A stretch of 64,000 nt of DNA from Peribacillus deserti (GTDB lineage Bacteria > Bacillota > Bacilli > Bacillales > DSM-1321): assembly GCF_002863585.1 (NCBI RefSeq), contig NZ_PGUY01000010.1, positions 27,493-91,492 of the forward strand, given 5' to 3'. Below are positions 44,506-53,079 of the stretch, in pieces. Made by a program: the position numbers and the translations under genes. Below the pieces are notes generated by a model. The model was not told where the DNA came from and searched no databases. It saw nothing but the letters and a program-made list of their open reading frames with translations. Positions within the stretch are counted from its first letter, which is position 1; each line of letters opens with the position of its first letter.

Positions 44506-44550
44506 ATATAGTACTGTAAGACAAACTAAATTATGAAGGAGTGGATCATA

Positions 44551-44817
44551 ATGGCAAAAGAAAAAAATGAAAAAATGACAGTAGAAGAAGCTGGCCGCAT
44601 GGGCGGAGAAGCTACTTCGAAGAATCATGACAAAGAATTTTACCAGGAAATCGGCCGTAAAGGCGGAGAAGCCACCTCCGAGAATCATGATAAAGAGTTT
44701 TACCAGGAGATTGGAAAAAAAGGCGGGGAAGCTACTTCTAACAATCATGATAAAGAATTTTATCAAGAGATTGGCGAAAAAGGCGGAGAAGCCCGAAATA
44801 ACAAAAATAATAATTAA
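44551..44817 (+). CDS. gsiB: GsiB-like stress protein, copy 1
   Basis: 88 aa. After MAKEKNEKMTVEEAGRMGG come tandem about 20-residue repeats (KGGEATSENHDKEFYQEIG), three full units, ending EKGGEARNN: the KGG/LEA-like repeat of GsiB, a hydrophilic desiccation- and stress-associated protein. GAAGGAG precedes the ATG. First of three paralogues in a row, with a SigB-type promoter upstream. Confidence 0.9.
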   Translation: MAKEKNEKMTVEEAGRMGGEATSKNHDKEFYQEIGRKGGEATSENHDKEFYQEIGKKGGEATSNNHDKEFYQEIGEKGGEARNNKNNN

Positions 44818-44835
44818 GCCGTATTTTTTTAAACA

Positions 44836-44867
44836 GAACCTAGCTCTTTTTTCCTAGCTTCTCTGAA
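44836..44867 (+). repeat. Stem-loop repeat between gsiB copies (unit 1)
   Basis: CAGAACCTAG...CTAGCTTCTCTG; nearly the same sequence recurs at 44960-44992. Both form imperfect hairpins. Confidence 0.6.
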
Positions 44868-44959
44868 GTGAAGACTAAGCAGTAAAATTGAGCAGAAAGT
44901 TTAAGAATACTTATTGAAGAGTTTATGATCTAACACAACGTTTTTTTGACTTTTTTTGC

Positions 44960-44992
44960 GGAGAACCTAGAACTTTATTCCTAGCTTCTCCA
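44960..44992 (+). repeat. Stem-loop repeat between gsiB copies (unit 2)
   Basis: GAGAACCTAG...CCTAGCTTCTCC, the second copy of the hairpin after gsiB copy 1. Confidence 0.6.
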
Positions 44993-45037
44993 CTTTAATA
45001 ATTGATTAAACAAATTTATACAAAGGAGTGTTTTGGA

Positions 45038-45307
45038 ATGGCAAACGAAAAAAACCGTAAAATGACTACTGAAGAAGCTGGACGTATGGGGGGAGAAGCA
45101 ACTTCTGCTAACCATGACAAAGAATTTTATCAGGAAATCGGCAAAAAAGGCGGAGAAGCTACTTCCGAAAGCCATGATAAAGAGTTTTATCAGGAAATAG
45201 GCAAAAAAGGCGGAGAAGCTACCTCCGAAAACCACGGACGTGAGTTCTACGAAGAAATAGGCGAAAAAGGCGGAAACGCTAGAAATAATAATAGAAAAAA
45301 CGATTAA
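45038..45307 (+). CDS. GsiB-like stress protein, copy 2
   Basis: 89 aa, starts MANEKNRKMTTEEAGRMGG, three full KGGEATSExHDKEFYQEIG units, the last diverged (NHGREFYEEIGEKGGNAR). AAAGGAG lies upstream. The long 5' region contains the duplicated hairpin; no SigB promoter as good as that of copy 1 was seen. Confidence 0.88.
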   Translation: MANEKNRKMTTEEAGRMGGEATSANHDKEFYQEIGKKGGEATSESHDKEFYQEIGKKGGEATSENHGREFYEEIGEKGGNARNNNRKND

Positions 45308-45363
45308 TCTTAGTTTGATAGACATAGTGTAATTTAAAAATCATTTTAGGAGGATTGGTAACT

Positions 45364-45567
45364 ATGACAAACGATAATAATAAGAAAATGACCGTTGAAG
45401 AAGCTGGACGTAAAGGCGGCGAGGCCACTTCAAGGAACCATGATAAAGAGTTTTATCAGGAAATCGGCAAGAAGGGCGGAGAAGCTACTTCTAATAACCA
45501 TGACAAGGAATTTTATCAGGAAATTGGTGAAAAAGGCGGAGAAGCCAGAAATAAAAATAGAAATTAA
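45364..45567 (+). CDS. GsiB-like stress protein, copy 3 (two repeats)
   Basis: 67 aa, starts MTNDNNKKMTVEEAGRKGG with two repeat units only, so one 20-residue unit shorter than its neighbours. AGGAGG upstream. Close spacing to copy 2 (56 nt) and a shared downstream terminator suggest joint transcription. Confidence 0.88.
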   Translation: MTNDNNKKMTVEEAGRKGGEATSRNHDKEFYQEIGKKGGEATSNNHDKEFYQEIGEKGGEARNKNRN

Positions 45568-45577
45568 GGCAAAAATA

Positions 45578-45610
45578 AGAAAGCACCCACCTGAGGTGCT
45601 TTCTTTTTTC
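45578..45610. terminator. Convergent terminator after gsiB copy 3
   Basis: GAAAGCACC/GGTGCTTTC stem then TTTTTT. Confidence 0.9.
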
Positions 45611-45613
45611 TAT

Positions 45614-46876
45614 TTATAATGGAACAATCCCTAATGGATTGACAGCATTTGTTTTATTTTGATTCCATGGCCCATTATGCAGTTCAAAGTGCAGATGCTG
45701 CCCATGTGACTGTCCGGTATTGCCCATAACCCCAATTTGCTGGCCTTTTGCGACTACCTGTCCAGATTGTGCATATCTTACTTTCATATGTGCATATACG
45801 GTGGTATAAATTTTCCCGCCTATGGAATGAGTTATAAAAACTACATTTCCATAACTTGAAGAAAGATAAGATTTACTTACTACTCCATCTGCGGCAGCCA
45901 CTATGGCTACATTGGAACCAGAGTTAGCAATATCCACTCCCATATGCTGCTCTCCTCCGCGAGCCCCAAAGTTGGAAGATACAATACCATTGGCCGGCGA
46001 AGTGAATGTTCCGCTCGAAATAACCGGTCTAGAAGCAAAGCCTGTTTCGGAGGTGCTATTTGCCTCTTGTGCTGCCCGCATTCTTGCAGCCTCTAAATCT
46101 GCCAGCCGTTTTTTTTCTAGATTAATAGCCTGTTGGATAACTGCTGCCTGTGCAGCTAAGAGCCCTTGTTCCTCTTTAAGATCCATTTTATGGCTATGTG
46201 TTTCCTGTTCTTGTTTTTTCAACTTGCTTATTAGAACCTTTTTACTCGCTTTTTGACGAGTTTGTTCCGCTTGGAGTTCCTTAAGATCGTTAAGCATCGT
46301 TTGAAGACGGCTTAATTCCTTCTTAATTTTCGCTTCACTTTCTTCTAAAATGGCTTTATCTTCTTCCTGCTGACGGATAACATCCCGATCAGCCTGCATA
46401 ATGGTGGAAACAGCGGAGAGCCGTTCAATAAAATTCCCAAAACTCTGAGCACCCATCAGCACTTCTAAATAATCTGCGTTCCCGCCATTCTGCTGCATTG
46501 CACGCGCTCGTTCTTTTAAAAGCTCTTCCCTTATTTCAATTCTTTCCTTAATCACTAATATCTCGTCGTTCAGTTTATTAACTTCCGCCTTGGTTGTATT
46601 AATGGCGGTCGTTTTTTCTACTATTTTCTTAACCGTTTCATCGATTTTACTATTAAGAGCTTCTATTTCTTTAATTAAGTTCCTTTGCTCGGTTTGAAGT
46701 TTCTTAATTTTATGATCTGCTGCATGTATGCCTGTTTGTACATGGGAACGCTGCTGGTTAATCTTTAGTTTTTTGCTTTGCATATCTGAAAGTTTTGCTG
46801 CATGAACAGCTGGAACTGTATAAAGAGTTCCAGAACCTAGAATGATTGCCGTGATTAGTGCGACTAATTTCCTCAA
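45614..46876 (-). CDS. Coiled-coil M23 peptidoglycan hydrolase (PcsB/EnvC-like), copy 1
   Basis: 420 aa. TTG start (AGGGGAAAAGT upstream), signal peptide to about residue 26 (VPAVHAA), long coiled coil (about 30-265) containing MQQNGGNADYLEVLMGAQSFGNFIERL, a hallmark of the CwlO/PcsB-type N-terminal domain, then a LytM/M23 zinc endopeptidase (about 295-420): GEQHMGVDIA and HGQHLHFELH carry the metal ligands. Coiled-coil M23 proteins of this type are often activated by FtsEX; no ftsEX is nearby. A paralogue is at 50-51.4 kb. Confidence 0.92.
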   Translation of the reverse strand: MRKLVALITAIILGSGTLYTVPAVHAAKLSDMQSKKLKINQQRSHVQTGIHAADHKIKKLQTEQRNLIKEIEALNSKIDETVKKIVEKTTAINTTKAEVNKLNDEILVIKERIEIREELLKERARAMQQNGGNADYLEVLMGAQSFGNFIERLSAVSTIMQADRDVIRQQEEDKAILEESEAKIKKELSRLQTMLNDLKELQAEQTRQKASKKVLISKLKKQEQETHSHKMDLKEEQGLLAAQAAVIQQAINLEKKRLADLEAARMRAAQEANSTSETGFASRPVISSGTFTSPANGIVSSNFGARGGEQHMGVDIANSGSNVAIVAAADGVVSKSYLSSSYGNVVFITHSIGGKIYTTVYAHMKVRYAQSGQVVAKGQQIGVMGNTGQSHGQHLHFELHNGPWNQNKTNAVNPLGIVPL

Positions 46877-47060
46877 ACTTTTCCCCTGCCCTATTTCTTT
46901 TATTTACTTTTTTCTTCAAAAACTATCAATGGATTTAAAAATTCTGGATAAACTGACATGTTTAGCCAAAATCTATGACTATTATACCATTTATGACACT
47001 CCTGAATGTTTCAATTATGTTTCATTTTATTCAAATAGATTACAGATATCAGAGAAGAGA

Positions 47061-47087
47061 AAAAAACACAGCCGGCCGGCTGTGTTT
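47061..47087 (-). terminator. Terminator of the ftsW/rodA-like gene
   Basis: Palindrome AACACAGCCG/CGGCTGTGTT followed by TTTTTTC on the minus strand. Confidence 0.9.
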
Positions 47088-47128
47088 GGAGATACTCGTT
47101 TATGTTGTATGCTGCTGCAGCGAAACGC

Positions 47129-48292
47129 CTATTTTACTTCTTCCTGCTTACTTTTAAGGTTCATTTTCATAATGACATTTTGATAAATGCCTATTGAAGC
47201 CATGAGCAGGATTAATGAAGACCCGCCATAGCTGATAAACGGAAGGGTTATTCCCGTTATCGGGAGCAGACCTGTAGCTCCTCCTAAATTTATCAAGACC
47301 TGTATACCAATCATAGAAGAGATTCCTATGAGGAGCAGACTGCCAAAAGCATCCTTACATCGGGCCGCAAGAAGAAAGCCCCTTAGCACGATAAATCCCA
47401 GACCTCCAATCACTATAGCTACACCAAAAAACCCAAGCTCCTCGGCTATAATGGAAATGATGAAGTCTGTATGTGATTCTGGCAGGTATCCATACTTTTG
47501 AATACTTTGCCCGAGACCTAATCCCTTTACTCCGCCCGACCCTATGGCAAGGAGGGAATTAGCTAGATGATAGCCTTCGTCGTCTTCTGTTTTAAAAGGT
47601 TCTTTTAAACCTGTGAACCGGGAAACCCGCTCTTCAGAAACGACTGTTGAAAAATTGCCGCTGATGACCACTAAAAGTCCGATTAAAGCTATTGCGGCCC
47701 CAAATATGCCAACAAGCTTAGAAAGACTTTTTAGAGACATTCCGGAAGAGATCAAAATGGTCCCAGCTATTAAAAGAATTATAATAACATTCCCATAATC
47801 AGGCTGAATCGCAATAAAAAAGCAAATCGTCGATAAGAAAATCATGGTAGGCATAACAGCCTTATCTATGTTATTTATCCGGTCCTGCCTCTTTGAATAA
47901 ATCGCCGATAGATAGATTATGACGGCAAGCTTTGCTGCTTCTGCAGGCTGCAGATTGAAACCGCCTAATGCGAGCCAGCTCTGGGCATTACCAGCAGTGT
48001 GGCCAGCTAAGAATACAAGCAGAAGCAAACCGCATGTCCCCCCCATCATCGCAAGTAAGAATCTAGGATGCTTATAAAGCTGATAAGGGAAAAACATCGT
48101 TAAAAGCATGGCAGCAAACGAGATGACAAAAGCTATCTTCTGCCTCTGGTAAAAATGATCATCGGCAAGGCCCCAGCGTGCCACCGCGGTAATCATACTC
48201 GAACTGTAGACCATAATCAGCCCAAATAGACATAAGACAATAACAGTAAAAAATACTGGATAGTCGTAAGCTTTTAAAATTTTCTTTAACAT
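47129..48292 (-). CDS. SEDS-family FtsW/RodA-like glycosyltransferase
   Basis: 387 aa from MLKKILKAYDYPVFFTV; AGGAAG lies 8 nt upstream. Ten membrane helices. Conserved VYSSSM, QPAEAAKLAVI, the AIQPDYGNVIIIL segment and the catalytic-loop region GYLPESHTDFIISIIAEELGF, and late GITLPFISYGGSSL are SEDS hallmarks. Polymerises glycan with a partner class B PBP, not present here. FtsW versus RodA cannot be decided; likely an accessory YlaO/FtsW-type protein. Confidence 0.92.
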   Translation of the reverse strand: MLKKILKAYDYPVFFTVIVLCLFGLIMVYSSSMITAVARWGLADDHFYQRQKIAFVISFAAMLLTMFFPYQLYKHPRFLLAMMGGTCGLLLLVFLAGHTAGNAQSWLALGGFNLQPAEAAKLAVIIYLSAIYSKRQDRINNIDKAVMPTMIFLSTICFFIAIQPDYGNVIIILLIAGTILISSGMSLKSLSKLVGIFGAAIALIGLLVVISGNFSTVVSEERVSRFTGLKEPFKTEDDEGYHLANSLLAIGSGGVKGLGLGQSIQKYGYLPESHTDFIISIIAEELGFFGVAIVIGGLGFIVLRGFLLAARCKDAFGSLLLIGISSMIGIQVLINLGGATGLLPITGITLPFISYGGSSLILLMASIGIYQNVIMKMNLKSKQEEVK

Positions 48293-48504
48293 TCCCTTTT
48301 CTTCCTTCACAAAATTCTAGTAAATTAGTAAAACAACACAATTTTTCTTTTGTCCTTATATTACCACAGAATTTATGTATTTTTTTATTACATTTATATT
48401 ATTGGTTTATCGCAGCATCATAGAAAACCCGGCCTTCATTCAGCCTTTTAGAGCATAAGTGCCGCTGCTTAAATTTCTGCCATTAAGAGACTGGACTAGA
48501 AGCT

Positions 48505-48532
48505 GAAGAAACCGCTGCACCAAGCAGCGGCT
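48505..48532 (-). terminator. Weak terminator of the 65-aa gene
   Basis: CCGCTGC/GCAGCGG stem with a poor U-run on the minus strand. Confidence 0.5.
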
Positions 48533-48549
48533 CCTGGAACGTTCATCTA

Positions 48550-48747
48550 TTATTTTCTCTGATAGTCTTCCTTAATTCGGTTCCCTTCTGGATTATCCCC
48601 CATCTTTTCGTACAAATCCCCATTTTTCAAGTGTTTGTCCTGGGAATTGCTATCTCTTTTCATTTCCGAAGCGTACTCCTGGCCAGGTTTACTGGATGCG
48701 TTCTGTCCCATACGGTCTTTAAAGTTATCATTATTGAATTCCGACAT
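48550..48747 (-). CDS. Small hydrophilic protein, 65 aa, unknown
   Basis: Starts MSEFNNDNFKDRMGQNASSK (AAAGGTGG 8 nt upstream; an ATG two codons earlier is too close to it). Rich in Asn, Asp, Lys and Gln, without hydrophobic segments, so likely disordered: KRDSNSQDKHLKNGDLYEKM, NPEGNRIKEDYQRK. Resembles small spore or stress proteins in composition only. Not recognised. Confidence 0.6.
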   Translation of the reverse strand: MSEFNNDNFKDRMGQNASSKPGQEYASEMKRDSNSQDKHLKNGDLYEKMGDNPEGNRIKEDYQRK

Positions 48748-48855
48748 ATCCATCCACCTTTCTTATGTTCCATTCCCTTTACTTTTAACCTCTGCACCCG
48801 CTTCTCAAACAGTTTTTATACAGATGTAAAGTTTCTGTAATCCATCTTTGCATAC

Positions 48856-49341
48856 TTACCGCTTCCGTTTATACAACACACAAGCAGCCAAACCTGCCGA
48901 TAGAACTGCGAAAAGCAGCTGTCCTTTTATATCCCAATGAAGGACCGCTTTTACTGCATATGCTTCAATAAGCAGCGCGGGAATCTTCCCAATGGTGCTG
49001 GCCAGCGCAAAACCAGGGAGACTTATTGTAGTCGCAGCTCCGGCAATTGTTACAGCTCCCGAAGGAATGAAGGGGAATATCCGTAAGGCAATGATCAGCA
49101 GAAACAATTCAGCCCCTGTAGTACCTTGCAGTTTACGAACAATAGTATAAATGGGTTTAACGGTCATTTTCTTAATTCCTTTTCGATATATATAAAAACT
49201 GAATACCGCACCTAGAGCCTCTCCAGCTAGAACTTTTGATCCGAACGAGTACATAATAGCACGGGGAAAATCAGGTTCAGTTTTTACCGAAAAACAGGTA
49301 TTTTCAGCAGATAATTCTAGTTTTACGAACCTTTCTTGCAA
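48856..49341 (-). pseudogene. TVP38/DedA-type membrane protein, N-terminus lost to a repeat element
   Basis: The frame has 161 codons, but only from about residue 33 does it look like the family: GEALGAVFSFYIYRKGIKK, LRIFPFIPSGAVTIAGAATTISLPGFALASTIGKIPALLIEAYA. TVP38 proteins normally have one or two further helices before this. The first about 25 codons lie in sequence shared with the TTATGCTTA element at 54.3 kb, so the 5' end was replaced. No ribosome site was found at the ATG. Confidence 0.65.
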
Positions 49342-49615
49342 ATTGACTATCCAGCGCTGAAAAAACAGGCTTTTTGGAAGAGGTTTTTATTAAATGTGTA
49401 GGATTGAGAACCCCCCAAAAAGGTTTATGCTCAACTTTAAGGGAGATATGCTTATCTATTCTAGGCTTATGCTTATGTTTCTTGCTTTTATGCTTATGTT
49501 TTCCATGTTTATGATTATCTCTCTTCTTCCTATGCTTCTGTTTGGTTCTTTATGCTTATCGATCAGCCTTTATGCTTTTCTTTTCCGAAATATGCTGATT
49601 CCAAGCGTGAATCCA
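49285..49615 (+). repeat. TTATGCTTA element, locus II
   Basis: Shares with locus III the order: ACCGAAAA, GACTA(T/C)CCAGC, GGAAG(A/G)GGTTTTTATTAAATG, several TTATGCTTA motifs, ATGATTATCTCTC, CTTCCTATGCTT and TTCCG(A/G)AATATGCTGAT. About 330 bp. The conserved blocks extend past the motif array, so this is a dispersed element and not just a local tandem repeat. Confidence 0.8.
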
Positions 49616-49658
49616 GAAGACCAGACAGTGCTCGGCTATACTGTGCAAGAAACCAGAT

Positions 49659-49875
49659 GACCGAGCCCGAGCCGGTCCTAGTTACCGTACAGGGTACTTG
49701 ACGATTGCGCCAGGCTAATCCAAGTTACCGTGCAGGAAATCAAACTATGCGCCGGGCTAGTCCGAGTTAGGTTGCAGGGTACCAAATGACTGCGCCAAAC
49801 TGAACCAAGTAACCCGCAGCGTACCAGATGATTGTGCCAGACTCGTCCGAGTTACCGCTTTGGAAACCAGGCTGG
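49659..49875. repeat. Degenerate minisatellite, about 43-bp period
   Basis: Five units of the form AGTTACCGTGCAGG-ACCA-ATGA-TGCGCCAGGCTA-TCCG, each 41-43 bp, with 70-80 percent likeness by eye, between element II and the M23 terminator. Confidence 0.75.
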
Positions 49876-49900
49876 TCATAGCCGCGTATATCATGACAGG

Positions 49901-49933
49901 AAAAAAAGGCTGCCGAGATTTTCTCGACAGCCT
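49901..49933 (-). terminator. Terminator of M23 hydrolase copy 2
   Basis: AGGCTGCCGAGA/TCTCGACAGCCT stem then TTTTTTT on the minus strand. Confidence 0.92.
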
Positions 49934-49964
49934 GACTTGGCAATTGATCAGACACGTTTTTTGT

Positions 49965-51434
49965 TTAGAAAGGGACGATTCCGATTGGGTTTACAGCATT
50001 AGACTTAGCTGCATTCCAGGATCCCTTATGCAATTCGAAATGCAAGTGTTGTCCAGTTGACTGGCCTGTGCTGCCCATTACACCAATCTGCTGACCCTTG
50101 GCAACTACCTGACCAGTTCCAACCGTATAGTTCTGCATGTGGGCGTAAACAGTTGTATAGACCTGTCCATTTATAGAGTGTGAAATAAAGACTACATTTC
50201 CATAACTGCTGGATTGATAGGCACGGCTCACAACTCCATCGGCTGCCGCCATGATGGGTACATATCCGCTGCTTGCAATATCTACACCCATATGTTTTGT
50301 GCCCCATCTTGCTCCATAGTTAGAAGAAAGGATTCCTGCTGCCGGCCTTGTGAAACTACCTCCAGAGACAGCTGGAGCTGGAGCTGGAGCTGTATCCTGC
50401 TGTTTTGATGCCTGCGTTCTTTGCCGCTTAGGGGCAGGTGCCTCCTGCTTCCGTTCCTGTACTGTTTCACTCTTAGAGACCTGGTTAGACTTAGTGCTGG
50501 CCGCAATTTTCGTACCAGCTGAGTGATTACTTGATTTAGTTTCAGCCTGCTGCTGAGCTTTTTTCTTTGCTTGTTCTTTCGCTGCCGCTGCCGCCGCTGC
50601 TGCACGCTGTCTTGCTTCTTCTGCGGCGCGTTTTCTTGCTGCTTCTAATTCCGCCTGGCGTTTTGTTTCAAGATCGATGGCCTGCTGAATGGATGATTCC
50701 TGCGCAGCTAATAACTCCTTCTGCTCTTTTAGATCCATTTCATGGGCGTGTTCTTCTTTTTCTTTCGTTTTCAATTTGTTCATCAATTGAGATAATTGAA
50801 CAATCTGCTGCTTTTGTTTGGTCTTCATTTCTTGAAGATCAGCCATCATCCGCTCTAGATCAGCAAGTTTAGTCTCAACCATTTTTTGATCATGTTCCAG
50901 GTCTTTTTTATCTTCTTCCTGCTGCCGCAGGATTTCTTGATCAGCTTCCATGATTGTAGCTACAGCGCTGACACGCTCTATGAAATCTCCAAAGTCTTTA
51001 GAGCCAAGCAGAACTTCAAGATAGTCTGCATTTCCTCCGCTTTCCTGCATTGAACGGGCCCGTTCCTTTAATAGCTGTTCACGCTGCTTCATTCTTTCTT
51101 TAATGACAATAATTTCTTTTTTCAGTTCTTCCACTTCAAGCTTTGTCAGCTGTATTTGTTTTGACTTTTCGTTAATGCTGTCGGTCGTTTTATTAATTAA
51201 GTCTGTAAGGTTCTTGATTTGATCGGCAACCGATTCCTGCTTCCCTTTTAGACTGCTAATCTTACTTTTGGAACGACTGATGCTAGATTCAACATCCCGT
51301 TGTTTCTGCTTTACCTTCTCTTTCTGCTTTTCCATAATAGTTATATCAGCAGCGGCTTGGACTGGTTGAACAATACTCAATGCACCTAAGCCTGCAGCCA
51401 GCGAAACGTTCAAAATTAATTTCTTCTTCAACAT
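49965..51434 (-). CDS. Coiled-coil M23 peptidoglycan hydrolase (PcsB/EnvC-like), copy 2
   Basis: 489 aa, about 70 longer than copy 1, because an Ala/Gln/Lys-rich linker (about 275-365, AEEARQRAAAAAAAAKEQ) joins the coiled coil to the M23 domain. Signal peptide to about 28 (VQPVQAAA); conserved MQESGGNADYLEVLLGSKDFGDFIERV; M23 motifs TKHMGVDIA and TGQHLHFELH. The two proteins clearly arose by duplication. GGGG precedes the ATG. Likely secreted cell-separation or growth hydrolase. Confidence 0.92.
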   Translation of the reverse strand: MLKKKLILNVSLAAGLGALSIVQPVQAAADITIMEKQKEKVKQKQRDVESSISRSKSKISSLKGKQESVADQIKNLTDLINKTTDSINEKSKQIQLTKLEVEELKKEIIVIKERMKQREQLLKERARSMQESGGNADYLEVLLGSKDFGDFIERVSAVATIMEADQEILRQQEEDKKDLEHDQKMVETKLADLERMMADLQEMKTKQKQQIVQLSQLMNKLKTKEKEEHAHEMDLKEQKELLAAQESSIQQAIDLETKRQAELEAARKRAAEEARQRAAAAAAAAKEQAKKKAQQQAETKSSNHSAGTKIAASTKSNQVSKSETVQERKQEAPAPKRQRTQASKQQDTAPAPAPAVSGGSFTRPAAGILSSNYGARWGTKHMGVDIASSGYVPIMAAADGVVSRAYQSSSYGNVVFISHSINGQVYTTVYAHMQNYTVGTGQVVAKGQQIGVMGSTGQSTGQHLHFELHKGSWNAAKSNAVNPIGIVPF

Positions 51435-51689
51435 ATTCCCCTCTATCCCTGGTGTTTATCTCTATTTAGTAGTTAATATAGTTAAATAGTTGCATGGGTT
51501 TCTTATATGACAGGCTCATTATAGCAAATTATATTCAACACAAAGTTACAATTATATTTCAAAGTTATTAAAAATTGGGCATATAGGTTTAAATTGGATA
51601 CAAACTGGAAAATATTTTCGTACTATGGCCATAATCTCATACGACAGGGATGTTGTAAATATTCTATTTGCCGGTAATCCAAGGAAAAA

Positions 51690-51727
51690 AAAGGAAGCTT
51701 TGATGAATCATATCAAAGCTTCCTTTT
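51690..51727. terminator. Bidirectional terminator
   Basis: AAAGGAAGCTTTGAT/ATCAAAGCTTCCTTT stem with T-runs on both strands; closes the rsbST region. Confidence 0.9.
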
Positions 51728-51729
51728 TA

Positions 51730-51955
51730 TATGGTGTGATCTGATGCAAGGAGCTTGAATGTACCCTTTTCAATTTGGATGGCAACATGTTCCATTCATA
51801 CAGATCATTCAGCTCATTAGCTGCCTGATCAATGCTTAATAGCACAGTGCCGAAAAATCGACTAAGCAGCGCTGGATTGAACTCATCTTTATGAAGTGCC
51901 AGCTCCGTTCATAAAAAACCCTTTACTGAAAAAGGATGCCCCACAACTTGATTGA
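51730..51955 (-). pseudogene. Degenerate coding remnant downstream of rsbT
   Basis: A 65-codon frame without start reads ELALHKDEFNPALLSRFFGT and then VLLSIDQAANELNDLYEWNM, ending in the terminator; a frame break near MNGAGTS precedes it. Protein-like but unrecognised. It is not like RsbU, which follows rsbT in B. subtilis. Confidence 0.35.
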
Positions 51956-51972
51956 CATCACTGGTTGTATTC

Positions 51973-52386
51973 TTATCTTTTTCTCAGCCACTTTATCGCT
52001 GTAATGGTCGTTCCTTCTCCAAATACTGAATCTATTGTAAATTCATCCATCAATCTTTTTACGCCTGGTATTCCGGCACCTAAACCGCCTGATGTAGAGT
52101 AACCGTCCTCTAACACCTTTTTAATGTCAGCAATACCAGGACCTTTGTCCACCGCTGCCACTTTTATTCCCGCCTTATGGCCGTCAGCTAATTCTTCCAA
52201 GGTTATTTCCCCGGAACCTGCATATAAGTAGATATTCCTTGCTAACTCCGATATAGCTGTTGTAATTCTTACTTGGTCAACAGAACCAAAGGCCATCTTC
52301 TTGGATATTTCCCTGCCTTTTTGCCGTGCCTCTACAATATCTAATTCATGCTGGATACGGATAACAGTCAAATTATTCATCATCAA
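51973..52386 (-). CDS. RsbT-like serine kinase / switch protein
   Basis: 137 aa, GHKL-fold. N-box [16 protein letters not shown]1 [10 protein letters not shown]2 [17 protein letters not shown]; strongly RsbT-like, including the KWLRK end. RsbT phosphorylates RsbS/RsbR in the stressosome and then activates RsbU. It overlaps rsbS by 14 nt. No rsbR or rsbU adjoins, so its downstream target is uncertain. Confidence 0.9.
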   Translation of the reverse strand: MMMNNLTVIRIQHELDIVEARQKGREISKKMAFGSVDQVRITTAISELARNIYLYAGSGEITLEELADGHKAGIKVAAVDKGPGIADIKKVLEDGYSTSGGLGAGIPGVKRLMDEFTIDSVFGEGTTITAIKWLRKR

Positions 52387-52735
52387 TCACTGCATTCCTT
52401 AACAATTCTATTCCTTTTTCTAAATCCAGCGCTGTTAAAATATTGGGAAGGCTTATTCCTAATTCAATTAAAGTAATAGCGACGGCTGGCTGTATTCCTG
52501 TCAACACAACTTTTGTTCCCATTAATTCAGCCATATCTACCATGTCTCCAAGAACCTTAGCAATGAACGAATCAATCATATCCAGGGATGTTAAATCCAT
52601 TACCACTCCGCTGGCACTTGTTTCATGAATTTTTTGCAGCAAATCCTCCTGCAGAGTGAGTGCGCTTTGATCATCAAGCACCACTTGTATGGATACGAGC
52701 AGCATGTCGTTTAATTTTAAGATTGGAATTCTCAT
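52373..52735 (-). CDS. RsbS-like STAS antagonist, copy 1
   Basis: 120 aa from [26 protein letters not shown] 5-7 nt upstream. STAS fold with [18 protein letters not shown]; the Ser in DLTS is the RsbT phosphorylation site in B. subtilis Rsb[20 protein letters not shown] is diagnostic. Translationally coupled to rsbT. Paralogue at 58.6 kb. Confidence 0.92.
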   Translation of the reverse strand: MRIPILKLNDMLLVSIQVVLDDQSALTLQEDLLQKIHETSASGVVMDLTSLDMIDSFIAKVLGDMVDMAELMGTKVVLTGIQPAVAITLIELGISLPNILTALDLEKGIELLRNAVIDDE

Positions 52736-52787
52736 ATTCTTTCCCCCAATAACCAGCTTACCTTTTTTAAAAGTCAAGTAACTAATA

Positions 52788-52827
52788 ATAAAAAAAGCCA
52801 AAGAGAAATAGTACCTTCTCTTTGGCT
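52788..52827 (-). terminator. Terminator upstream of rsbS
   Basis: GCCAAAGAGAA/TTCTCTTTGGC stem then TTTTTTT on the minus strand; it belongs to a now degraded upstream gene. Confidence 0.85.
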
Positions 52828-52845
52828 TATGACTAGTTCCATTGC

Positions 52846-52932
52846 CTAGCTCATTCCTGCCATTTCATTCATATCAGAAAACGTCTTCATCGTCATAGAC
52901 AAAAACGTAATAAATTCATCATTTAATACAGT
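52846..52932 (-). pseudogene. Short C-terminal gene remnant
   Basis: Frame without start ending LNDEFITFLSMTMKTFSDMN then EMAGMS and TAG, directly before a strong terminator. Too short to identify; it implies a lost gene preceding rsbS. Confidence 0.3.
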
Positions 52933-53079
52933 ATTGTTTTAACAATATAAATAAGTAAGAACTCAGCTTCGTATCTAAGTTCCATCTCCAATTATACAGT
53001 AATTCCAGCTAGTTTCAATGATAGATCTAGTTTATTAGCAGGAAATCTTCCCTTGCCAAAAGAAAAAAGGAATTGGAGG

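Noticed and set aside
44455..45325. Minus-strand Phe/Ser-rich membrane proteins opposite gsiB
   Set aside because: Antisense of the GsiB repeats; the GsiB frames have good ribosome sites and known family repeats.
49394..49660. Conserved hydrophobic protein in the TTATGCTTA elements (also at 54445 and 61251)
   Set aside because: The same frame is open in three copies, but the 21-bp spacing alone ensures this; no ribosome sites, and nucleotide conservation is not codon-patterned by eye.
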